A DNA stretch of 64,000 bases from positions 2,666,001 through 2,730,000 of the forward strand of contig JAPWFG010000025.1 of the NCBI GenBank assembly GCA_028015205.1, written 5' to 3'. Below, piece after piece: positions 1 through 11,900 of the stretch. A model generated the notes under the pieces. It saw only the letters and a program-made list of their open reading frames with translations, was not told the DNA's origin and did not search any database. Numbering within the stretch: position 1 is the stretch's first letter; each line of letters starts with the position of its first letter. The translations under genes and the position numbers were made by a program. This DNA comes from Mytilisepta virgata (lineage: Eukaryota; Mollusca; Bivalvia; Mytilida; Mytilidae).

Positions 1-2077
1 GATTGTTTTTGGGAGTTTTGGTCCCAACAGTTTAGGAAGTAGGGGCTAAAAAAGGGCCCAAATAAGCATTTTTCTTGGTTTTTGCACAATAACTTTAGTA
101 TAAGTAAATAGAAATCTATGAAATTTAAACACAAGGTTTATGACCACAAAAGGAAGGTTGGGATTGATTTTTGGAGTTTTGGTCCCAACAGTTTAGGAAT
201 TAGGGGCCAAAAGGGTCCAAAATTAAACTTTGTTTGATTTCATCGAAAATTGAACTATTGGGGTTCTTTGATATGCCGAATCTAACCGTGCCTTTAGATT
301 CTTAATTTTTGGTCCCGTTTTCAAATTGGTCTACATTAAGGTCCAAAGGGTCCAAAATTAAACTTAGTTTGATTTTAACAAAAATTGAATTCTTGGAGTT
401 CTTTGATATGCTGAATCTAAACATGTACTTAGTTTTTTTATTATGGGCCCAGTTTTCAAGTTGGTCCAAATCGGGGTCCAAAATTAAACTTTGTTTGATT
501 TCATCGAAAATTGAAGTATTGGGGTTCTTTGATATGCCGAATCTAACTGTGCATTTAGATTCTTAATTTTTGGTCCCGTTTTCAAATTGGTCTACATTAA
601 GGTCCAAAGGGTCCAAAATTAAACTTAGTTTGATTTTAACAAAAATTGAATTCTTGGGGTTCTTTGATATGCTGAATCTAAACATGTACTTAGTTTTTTT
701 ATTATGGGCCCAGTTTTCAAGTTGGTCCAAATCGGGGTCCAAAATTAAACTTTGTTTGATTTCATCGAAAATTGACTTATTGGGGTTCTTTGATATGCCG
801 AATCTAACCGTGCATTTAGATTCTTAATTTTTGGTCCCGTTTTCAAATTGGTCTACATTAAGGTCCAAAGTGTCCAAAATTAAACTTAGTTTGATTTTAA
901 CAAAAATTGAATTCTTGGGGTTCTTTGATATGCAGAATCTAAACATGTACTTAGTTTTTTTTATTATGGGCCCAGTTTTCAAGTTGGTCCAAATCGGGGT
1001 CCAAAATTAAAGCTAAAAAAGGGGTAAATTTTTTTTTTTTGGGGGGGGGGGGGGAAATTCTCCACAGCATATTGTATTGCACAAGAAGCAAAAAATTGAA
1101 TATAAATTCAAATCATATGACCAATTCTAAGTTCTTTATTCAGTTATTCTGTGTCAGAAACCTATTATGTGTCAAATATTTGAAGAAATTTTCAGTTGCA
1201 CAGTATTGTGCAATAGCAAGAAATTGATATGTGTGCTCTGCTATCAAAACCTTATTATTAACAAATTCCATGACTATGATGTCATTTTTTATTTTAATAT
1301 GTTATGGTGTATTTAAATGGGCTGTTATGGTTGCAAAGTATAAAGAAATGGGGGGGGGGGGGGGGGGGGGGTTGAAAACAAAATTTAGAGGGGGGGGGTA
1401 AATGAGAAATTGGGGAGAGGGTAATTTTTTTCTCATTTCATATTTCATAAATTAAAAAGAAAATTTCAAATTTTTTTAGCAAAAAAAGGGGGGGTTACAT
1501 TAAATTTTATTGTTTTTTGTTTTTTTTTTGGGAGGGGGGGGGGGGGGGGGGGTCAATGTGCAACTTCATAGTGTATTGCACAAAAGCTAAAAAAAAGGGG
1601 TAAATTATTATTTTTTTTTTGGGGGGGGGGCAATTCTCCACAGCATATTGTATTGCACAAGAAGCAAAAAATTGAATATAAATTCAACTCATATGACCAA
1701 TTCTAAGTTCTTTGATTTCAGTTATTCTGTGTCAGAAACCTATTATGTGTCAAATATTTGAAGAAATTTTCAATTGCACAGTATTGCGCAATAGCAAGAA
1801 ATTGATATGTGTGCCCAATTTTAAATTTTAAATTGGTTATTTCTGATTTATATATAAAAACAAATAATACTGATATGGTTTGAATAGGTAAATTAAAAAA
1901 TTTTAAGTTCTTAGACAACATTCATTCTGTGTCAGAAACCTATGCTGTGTCAAATATTTATTCACAATCCAAATTCAGTATTGTATCAAGCTTGAATGTT
2001 GTGTTCATAATTGCCCCAACTATTCAGGGTTCGACATCTGCGGTCGTATCTAGCTTCGCCCAGCAGAGCATTTTATT
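1..2077 (+). repeat. Family D element D1 (5' end outside window) with 261-bp tandem units and G tracts
   Basis: Shares most of its sequence with D2 (41080-43064), including the 3' end: CTGCGGTCGTAT and then a GC-rich stem-loop and GCATTTTATT. Three 261-bp tandem units (about 215-1000) each hold two related sub-units with the words GATATGCCGAATCTAA and GATATGCTGAATCTAA. Bases 1040-1630 carry long G homopolymers. Small ORFs at 309-827 are repeat translations, not genes. Confidence 0.8.
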
Positions 2078-2329
2078 TATGTTTGACAACGATAAAATCT
2101 TGACTGTTCCGGACTGAAAACCAAAACTGGATTTGCTGCTCAGTGTAAAACTTGATTAAACGGTCATCTGTCTTATGCATCAACTTTACCTTTGTCCCAA
2201 TAGTGACTGTTAAAACAGGTTTGACTGTATAAGGCATTATTCTTATTTTGCTGTCCTGTAGTTCACATTAACATAAAATTTGGTAGTTTATGCACCTAGC
2301 CTGAACTCAATTTTCATGACCTTCTCATT

Positions 2330-2650
2330 ATATATTGTGTTCCGTCCCTAGTCGGGTCAAACCAAAGATTTTAAAATTGGTTTTCTCTGCTCCTCTGCAA
2401 AATACATGAACATGTCATTTAGGAGCAAGAGCAAAGACTGGTTGACTCAGAGCTTGTCTGGGTAGAGTGCCATATTTTCCTGAGGACTGTTGCCTTGTGA
2501 GCTGTAATGTTAAAATCCAGATCAGTATATGTACACCTGCACATATAGGAGAGTTCATATTCATATGGCCTATCATCATTATGAATATGCATTACTTTCA
2601 CTTTACATTAAACCTTTATCAGTCAATCAATCAGTCAACACATTCTGCAA
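2330..2650 (+). repeat. Decayed copy of the 11717-12060 SINE, tRNA-like head lost
   Basis: The stretch from GGGTCAAACCAAAG through the CTCCTCTGC, TTTTCCTGAGGAC and TTAAAATCCAGATCAG words aligns in order with the body of the SINE at 11717-12060. The tRNA-like 5' part is missing. Bases 2680-2790 next to it contain two TATAAAGGGCAC and one CATAAAGGGCAC words. Confidence 0.6.
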
Positions 2651-2853
2651 ACACAGTGCGGTCAAACCTACTTTAAAATCACTGCCTATAAAGGGCACAG
2701 TGAAAAAGTCCCATACATGAACAAAGCATGTAAAATTAACCTCTCTATAAAGGGCACCTGCTCATAAAGGGCACTTTTTCTGGTTCCTTGGGTGCCCATT
2801 AGAGACAGAATTGACTGTACTTAAGCCAAATTATTCATCTCTTTTTTTTTCAG

Positions 2854-2943
2854 GAGAAGTATGAAAATGCGCCATTAGGCTTAGTGAAAACTGTCAAAAG
2901 CTGTATACGCATGGAAGAAGCACTTATTAACCAGGCAGAAAAT
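2854..2943 (+). CDS. STAT5: STAT exon a: end of N-terminal interaction domain
   Basis: Ninety bases, 30 codons, phase 0 at both ends, with a pyrimidine tract and CAG before it and GTAAGC after it. The peptide has the pattern Y-x4-PL-x-LV-x8-C-x3-EE-L, which aligns with the last helices of the STAT N-terminal domain (STAT5: PLELVRCIRHIL). No ATG suits it as a first exon, so the gene begins upstream of the window. Bases 1-2850 hold repeats and no recognisable upstream exon. Confidence 0.85.
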
Positions 2944-5900
2944 GTAAGCTTATAAGAGTTGAAACATGAATAAAACTACTTTTCATATAAGAGATCTGGA
3001 AAATTGTAAATTATAAATTTCAAATCAGAAAAGTTAGTTTTATATTAAGCATATTAAAAGCAAGTTTAAGTTGGAAAAATATTTTTCTCAGAATGTTAAA
3101 TTTTGTCGTGTTAAATTTTGAGTACTGAAACTTAATATCAAAGCAGGTCGATTAACTTGTAAATGCTGTACTATGCAATGCATTCAAATGAATACCATTT
3201 TCACATGCGTTGCCAATGGCGAAAGCAGGTCTAGTAACCACTTGACTCCGTCTGTCTGTCCATCCGTCCGTCCGAAAGACCTTGGGTAGGAAACTTTAGT
3301 TAAAGTTTTCTTGGCTTCTACAAAAGGGAATGATTTTATATTTTGTCTCCAGCTTGATAATGTTGAGTTGTACCGTGTAAGCCATTTTTGGATCTGAATT
3401 GCATGCTGCGATGCAGGTCCGGACCCGGTTTTGGTCTTGTTAAATGGTATGTACAGCCTGTCGACATATTAGACTTAAATGTTTAAGCAATTATTGTTCA
3501 TGGCCATGTGTCAACAAATTTTACTCACTGATGCAAACACAAAGTAATTCTCTGGTATATAGATAAGTATTCTTCTTACGGGAAAGCTGGAAACAGAGGT
3601 CGTTCATATTGAAATAATTACAATCAAATAAAGTCTTTCTCATTATCTTGTATTTATTACAGCTTGACGTCTGCATTGTAATTGTAATTATTGATTATTA
3701 AAAATTGCTTACAATTCTATTTTGTAAAAATTTTCTGTAGCAATATATTATGCTGAAGCGATAAAGTATTTTGATCTTGGTCTAAATTGAATCAGAAAAA
3801 GAAAAAAAAACATGTCTCAGAAATTTTTATCATAGTGTGAAAACACAACCAAGTTTAGCAAATAATATGATAAATATTTTGGTAAACAGTTTGTCTCGGG
3901 GGGAAAAATGAAAAATTTTATTTCTTAGTAATAATATTTATTTGACACTGTTGCAACACTGTTGTTTAAACATTGAACTACATGTATTAATACAATTGTT
4001 GATACATTTTAGCCGAACGCTCAAGCTGTTGTGGATAATTCTAACGTACAGCAACAACAAGCTAATAACAAACAGATAACGAAAGATATAGAAGGCTTAC
4101 AAAATCTGACTGGGGTAAGTTCTTTACTGTTTTTATTCAGTGATTTTGTTATTTTTTTCCCTTTAAATTGGGAAAATTTATTGCATTTTTTCCAAAATTG
4201 GGAAAACTGTATCTAAAAAAAAAACACTAATTTTATACAGATAAAATGGATTGTTTAACAATGAAAGATTAGTCTGTTTATAGGGAAGTGAAACGAACTT
4301 GGGTATAGAATTTACAACTAGAAAATCGTATCCGCTCTAGATTTGGAATGCTTCGATCCGAATCCGAAGCAAAATCTAAATCTCTTATTTGCTTTTAATA
4401 GGAAACGAAAAATATATACCTGTTGTAATGATCTACAATCTACTGTAACACTCAATGGAAGAGACTAAAAGTAAACGAAACGTCACATTGGCCACTGTAG
4501 AAGATTGATTTAAATATTTACCACGTTTGGAAATTTTCTAATTTTGGGAAATGAATACGCAAATTTGGGAGATTATCTTTAGACGAAACAGCTGAAATTC
4601 GGAGGCAGTTTGAGTCTAACAAGATCACTGTTATTTATGCCCGTTACAGTTTGTGGGATATTTTTATATACGTAATTAGTTGCATTCCAGCAAAACTGTA
4701 GGGTGCTTTAGGTCTACTGTCCTTCCTTCTATTGCCCGTTCTGTGTAAAGCTTTAATTGCAAAGAAGTGACATACATGTATTCTACATTTTATGAAGGAT
4801 TCCAGTCACCCATGCAAGGAGCCATCTTGAATTTGCAATAGTGTTTGAAATTTTTCTCCTTGTTGAAGACCTCATGATAACTTTTAGATGAAGAACAGAA
4901 ACAGAAGTGTCTGTTGTTCCTTTACTTGAACAAGAATCTATGTATTTTTTTGTCAAGAATTATTATAAACTTACATTGTACCTTTCATTGAATCATTAAT
5001 TTAGAAAGTTCATTTTGATTTCAACTGAATGCAACGTGTTTAGACTTTCAAAACATATTTTTAGAATTTGGTGTTGCATATTTGCCTAGGCTTGCCAGGG
5101 ACTCGTCATGTTTCCAGTATGTTTAGAGGGGTATGAGCATACTTGGTGAAGGCTTTTATTGGTGGAAAGGAATCAAAAATCAAAAAGATTTGCAAGGAAA
5201 ATTGCTTACCCTTAGGATCAGTGTCGAAAACATCTTGCCACCATCTGGATTCAAACTCACAATCTCATTTTAAACACACAAGAGTCGTTAGTGGTTATAA
5301 CAAAGTACTTAAACCACTTAGCCACCGATGCCACTTTTATTTTCGACAGGGTATATTGTTGAGATTAAAAACAATTTTGCTGACCTTGGCATGAAAATTT
5401 ATATTCCATGTGGAAATACTTGCACCATTATTATAACACACATGTAAAATTGTTCAAAATATTAACCTTTAATTTTTTTTGACTTAGGTGACAGATACTG
5501 ACATTAAACAGCTTCAGGATAAACAGGAAGCATTGATTTTATTGTGGAAAAACTCCCCACAGTTAACAGGTTTGTGTTGTTAAGGGAGATAATTCATACT
5601 TGTAATCTTCATCAAATTGTAATGAGTGAGATTAGTGAGATTTTTGAATAATATAGAAATGTTCTTCCTCTGACAACTTATAATCACTGTCCGTCTAACA
5701 ATTCCTATTGTTTTCCATGAAATACGCATGGATGATTTATACAAGTAACAATGATATCTTGGATCAGTTCGAATCCTAGCAGACTTTTTTTTTAGAAAAT
5801 ATCTTTTTTTTTGTAATAAACAACATATTGCACTTTTTACTTTGTTGTTAATGATTGTACTTCTTTGGACCAGCAACCCATAGAAGGTTCCTGTATATTA

Positions 5901-8900
5901 ATGCCTGTTGTACAGGGATAACACAGGTAAGAATTCCTATCAATCTGTTAATGATCTACTTATGTACATCTGGAAATACAACTCCACGTGGACAGATGGT
6001 GAATGTTATCAACCTAATCCTTTTTATATAGCCTTTTGAAATATCAATTATATGAATGAAAGGTTTATATCAACAAATGTTCTGTTTGTTTTTTATAAGC
6101 TCTTTTATGTTATTTTTTTGAGGTTCTGACGATTGGATAGTGTTAATCCATTGGTATGTCATTTGTTGACCTTTTTTTTTCTTTTTTTTCTTTGTTATCT
6201 TCATATATCAACAGTATCACAGGCTAGTTAAAGTAGAGCTGTATAGACATGTAAGTTATGTCAGATGAGCCCTAAACGTTTGAGAAAAGTCAATAAAAGT
6301 ACCACAAATTGGAAATAAAAACCTAATCTGTTTCAGGACTCAAACTTTCCCTGACATTATATAGCCTGTCTTCCCTTGAGTGAAATATAATAATAACTCA
6401 TAAAAGCAATGGGGGCCTCGGTGGCCGAGTGGTCTAGATTGTTCGTCATGACTACTAATGATCACTAGCCTGTCAACACTGAAGTTGTGAGTTCGAATCT
6501 CACCTGTGGCGGGGTGTGTTCGACTCCGATCTAAATTGACAAGGATTGCCAATTTTCCTACCGAAGGTCGGTGGTTCTCTCTGGGTACTCCGGCTTCCTC
6601 CACCAATAAAAACTTGCCGCAGCGAAATAGCCAAATGTGCTGAAAACGGCATAACACCCCAGCTAAACAAAGAAATAAACAAACATAAAAGCAATGGTTT
6701 TGAATCAAACAGAAAAAGTAACGTTATTTGCAATAACAAAAAAGATTTCAGCTTTGCACAGTTTACTACATGTATTATAAAATATTTATCCCGGCTCTAT
6801 TGAAAAAAGTTTGGGAATATTGTGATTGTCTGTCAGTCTGTTCCACTTTTCGTGTTTCCTTTGTTGGTGTTTGTATTATACAATGTTTAATATGCCTGTA
6901 GTTGTATCATTTCTTGAAATTTTACTTGTCTGTTCACTACTGAATAAAAAATCTGAAAATCAGTTTCATATTGAAAAATATTGATATTCATTTTCAGTTT
7001 AAAAAAATCACTGACAAATGTAAATAAAAAAATTCCAATATTTGGTTATTTTCCTTTTAGCTCATTATAGACAACAGCAACAACAAGCTCAACAGAAACT
7101 GGAGTTTGTAAACACACAGATTCAACAGCAACAAAAAGGAGGGGCAGATAACCAATCAGAGTTAGAAAAACTTATGAAGGAAAGAGATGATTTGGTCAAA
7201 AAGGAAAGAGAACTAACTAACTCTATAAATGGTATACAGCAAGAATTACAAGCTAAGATACAGGAAATTGTAGATCTTAGAATGGTAAGATCATCTTATG
7301 ATTTCCTTCCTTTTTTAGATCACCTTTCTCAGGCTAGTTGAACTACTGCAATTGTCTGTCATCTTTTTTTTTCAAAATGGTGAGTGTCTTTCTATTTTCT
7401 TATTTCAAAAGTATTGTTTGAATTAATGAAGATTGTCTCAGTTCCATTTTAAAAATTTATTGCTGCTCCTGATTTTTACTATTGCCATCTGGCCTTCTTA
7501 TAAATGCATTACAATTAACCCAAATTGTGTTGTTGGTTACTGAAGAAAACAAATTTACTAGTTCGCCTGCTTGAGATTATACTGCCAATGGACATTTTCA
7601 CATTGTACCCCAGATGTCTTATATACTACAATTTGAGGGTATAATAAAGGATTACAGCATATACACACACATAAAAATCTGCTAATTACATATCCACAAA
7701 CAGAGGCATGGTATTTGCTAGAAATCAGGGGAGGTAATTGAATTTTTATATGCCCATCAAAATTTTGACAGGACGTATTATGGTATACAAATGTCCGGCA
7801 TCCGACTGTCCATCGTAAACATGTCGCGCCGTAACTTGAGAACAACTCATCCAAATTTCACGAAACTTAACATAGTTGTTTCTTATGATGGTCAAATGAT
7901 CTGTATACTTTTTGGTGAAAATAAGATTAAAACTTTTTGAGTTACGGGACTTGTAACTAAAACGGAAGTGTGTTTTTTTTTCACATGTCGCGGCGTATCT
8001 CAAAAACGATTTATGAGTATTTCTTAAAACTTTACACACTTCTTAGTTATATTAATCTAAAGATCTGTATACTTTTTCGTGGTGATTCTTTATTTTATTT
8101 TTGAATTATTGAGTTTTTTGTAAAAAAAAAGGGGGGGTTTTTACATGTCGCGCAGTATCTCAAAAACAATTTATGATTATTGCTTAAAACTTTACACACT
8201 TCTTAGTTATATTAATCTAAAGATCTTTATACTTTTTCGTGGTGATTCTTTATTTTATTTTTGAATTATTGAATTTTTATTGAGCTTTTTGGTAAAAATG
8301 GTAGTCTTTTTTGGTCACATTTCGCGCCGTATCTCTATTGCTTAAAAGTTTACATGCTTATGTTTTGCCAGGTTTCCATATACATCCCACCAGCAGCTCC
8401 ACTAAATAAAGTAGGATTCCAAAAACATTTATTATGTTTTTTTCACAAGACGACGGGCGTATCATGCGCTCGTGGCGCAGCTGTTTATTTCAAAGTTTCT
8501 CGGCCACATGTGCTGTAACTTGATAAAAGCATTTGCTTGATTCTTGGAATCAAAAAATTTTCATGTCAACCATGGACATTTCGTGCATAAGTTATAAATC
8601 AAACATAATACATTTTGTAATTCATTGATCAAATGTAGAAATCTCTGAAATTTGAAACATATACTGGATTTAAATGCCCTGACCTTGTGTCTGAACTACT
8701 GTGTGTCTCACATACGTATGCAACTGATTTTTTGACGAAAAACTCTGGACTTCATGACAATTCTGTAAGTTTGAAATAACAATTTTTATGTCTTAAAAAG
8801 TTAGCAAGGATTAAACTTTCGGAAATGGGACTTGCACATAATTTGCAACGTCACATTTATTTGTGGTGACATCATATATGATGCAAAAATTAATAAAATT

Positions 8901-11900
8901 CACACGAAAATTAAAAAATAATCTGTATCAAAATATTTGGGACATTTCAGCAGTGGAAATGACAATAATTCATTAAGACTACTAGAAACAAAAGGTAGTG
9001 TAATATTTTTTACTTTAATTTTAAAAGAGCAGCTGAGATATTCCTGAATAAACCACTTGCAGTTTGTAAAAAGACACACATTATGAAATGAGTTTCAACT
9101 TGGAATAGATATGTCTACACAAGTCAGCTTTAAATTTGTGGTTTAAGGATGATCGCTGGTCTAATAGGAAATAGGATTTGATATAGGTGTTTTAGTTTGA
9201 GAGAACATATGAATAGTAAACAAATAAGCAAGAAAAAATATAGGTTCATGTGCTCATTTTAGAGCTATAAGGCCTTGATAATTTGCAGGAAATGGGTTTT
9301 CTCTGGATTTTTCATTGTCTTTGCATTACAACTTCAGTCTCTCAAAAATGTATGAAAAAATGAAAAGGATTTCATAAAATTTTGACAAATACCATTTTAA
9401 GGTATATATGAATGAATTATAAAAGAAAAACTGGGGGTTCATGGGCAAAAAATTTCATGTTTAAGAAATGGATAAAACCCGAGGATTCTGAAAATCTGAC
9501 AAGAAAACCAAAACATGACCAGCGAGCATCCTTAATTTATCGTTATTGTAAAAAACAAAAATAAGGTCATTATCTGTTATGGTCCGGATATCATAAGTAT
9601 TCCATGAAGTGCACAGTCTTTTTGGGTTCTGTCTTTATGACAGGATTAAAGAACCATGAAATTTGATATGGATGAAATAATGACTTTATTAAACCATGAA
9701 AATAAATGAATTTACAGTATTTTTTCTTTGTTTAGGGACTTATAGCAAAGTACCAGGGTTCATTTGCTCGTCTTGAAGAGGTACAGAAAAAGGTTATGGA
9801 TATGGAATTAATTTCATGGAAACGAAAACAACAGTTGTCGGGAAATGGTGCTGTGATTGACAGTAAGCTCCTTGACAGGCTTCAGTCATGGTGTGAAAGT
9901 CTAGCCGAAATAATATGGAAAAACCGTCAACAAATTTTAAATTTCGAAGTATTACGGACACGGCTTCCTCTCAATTCAACAACTGATGTTTCGGCAGAAC
10001 CCTTGCCAGAACTAAATCAGAAGATAACGGCATTATTATCATCATTAGTAACAAGGTGTGTGTTGTTAGCTCACCTGACCCGATAGCTCATGTGAGCTAT
10101 TGTCATCACTTGGCGTCCGTCGTCCGTCGTCTGTCTTCTGTCGTCCCTTTCCAAATTTGTGTCCGTTGTCCCCGACCGTCAACCAATATGGTGGCCAAGC
10201 TACAAATAAAAAAAAGGGGGGTTAAAATTTTTAAAATCTTCTCCTCTGTAGCTACTATACCAATCTCAGCCAAAATTTGCTGAAATGATCCTTGGGTAGT
10301 CCCCTTCCAAAAATGTGTCTGGTGGTCCCGACATCTGACCAAAATGGCCGCCACAGCAGAACTTAGTTCATATGACCTTATGGGAAATTCACATAAAAAT
10401 CTTCTTGTCTGAAACCACTTGCCCAATTAGAACCAAACTGTGGTGGAATGGTCATAAGGTGGTCCTCTTTCAAAAATGTTTGTGATGGCTCCAACCTCCG
10501 ACCAAGATGGCCACCACAGCCGAGCTTAATTTAACATAGGACCCTATGGGATGTTCATTTAAAAATCTTCTTGTCTGAAACTACTGAGCCAATTGCAACC
10601 AAACTTAGCAGCAATGGTCCTTAGATGGTCCTCTTTCAGAATTGTCCAATGAACTGGAACATCAACCAAGATGGTCACTACATAGTTTAACATTGGACCC
10701 TATGGGAAAATTCATTAAAAAATCTTCTTGTCTTAAACTAATGAGCCAATTGGAACCTGACTTGACAGCTATGGTCCGTAGATGGTCCTTAGTCAGATAT
10801 ATGTCCAATGACCTAGAATTTCAACCAAGATGGCCGCCACAGACGAACTTAGTTTTACATGGGACTCTATGGGAAAATTCATTTAAAAAATATTCTTGTC
10901 TGAAACCACTTGGCCAATTGGAACCAAAGTTGACAGAAATGGTTCATAGGTGGTCCTCTTTCAGATTGTGTCTGTTGACCCGGAATGTCAACAAAGATGG
11001 CCGCCACAGCTGAACTAAAGTTTAACATAGGATTCTATGGGAAAATTCATTAAATAATCTTTTTGTCTAAAACAACCGGGACAATTAGAACAAAACTTGG
11101 CAGCAATGGTCCTTTGATTGTCCTCTTTCAGAATTGTGCTGGATGATGTGGACTGTCAACCGAGATGCGCGCCACAGCCGAACATAGTTTAATATTGGAC
11201 CCTATGGAAAATTCATTAAAAAATCTTCTTGTCTGAAATTACTCATAGAATTGAACCAAACTTAGCAAAAATGGTCCTTAGATGGTCCTTATTCAGAATT
11301 GTGTTTGTTAACCCAAACTATCAACCAAGATGTCCACCACAGCTGAACTTTTAATTAACCCTGTGGGAACTGGTCACTATCAGGTGAGCAATACAGGCTC
11401 CTGGGAGCCTCTGGTTTGATTTACTTATCAAAATTCTACTGTTATGCAATAGTGCTTTGAAATCAAATCATTACCTTTTCTGAAATTTAATACCTCTTAC
11501 TAACTGATATTATTCAAATAAAGAATACCATAAGTGTGAGCTGTTACCAGTATTTTATTTTCTTATTCTTAATATGCTCTGGACGGGTAAATCTTACGGG
11601 GGTCAAATAATACCTACAGTAAAACAAAAACTCAAATTTTTTGCTGATTTTTCAAGTTTTCCTCAAAAACAGGTGCATTATACATGTAGATTCAAAAATT
11701 TTGGAACTGCCTTGCTAGTATCGTTTTAGCGTGCTCGCCCCAAGTGCTGAAGGTTGCGGGTTTGATCCCCGGCCGGGTCAACCCAAAGACATTAAAATTT
11801 GTATTTGATGCTTCTCCGCCAAGCACGTGGCATATAGAAGTAAGAGCAAATATCAGCTGGTCGGCTCGGAGTCAGTATAATGTGTCTGTCTGAGTGGTGT

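Noticed and set aside
309..827. Two nearly identical 85-codon ORFs
   Set aside because: They are the 261-bp tandem units of D1. The same sequence recurs at 41555 in D2.
1929..2117. 62-codon ORF considered as an upstream STAT exon
   Set aside because: The same sequence recurs at about 42910-43060, so it is the 3' part of family D, and it has no STAT N-domain pattern.
5235..5335. Possible minus-strand tRNA gene
   Set aside because: Only the A and B boxes are tRNA-like; no paired acceptor stem.
6411..6510. Possible tRNA gene (box A and box B present)
   Set aside because: The acceptor stem does not close, and the sequence continues into a SINE body with a target-site duplication.
6340..6803. 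Overlapping ORFs of 79-122 codons on both strands
   Set aside because: They run through the SINE with its target duplications and have no domain.
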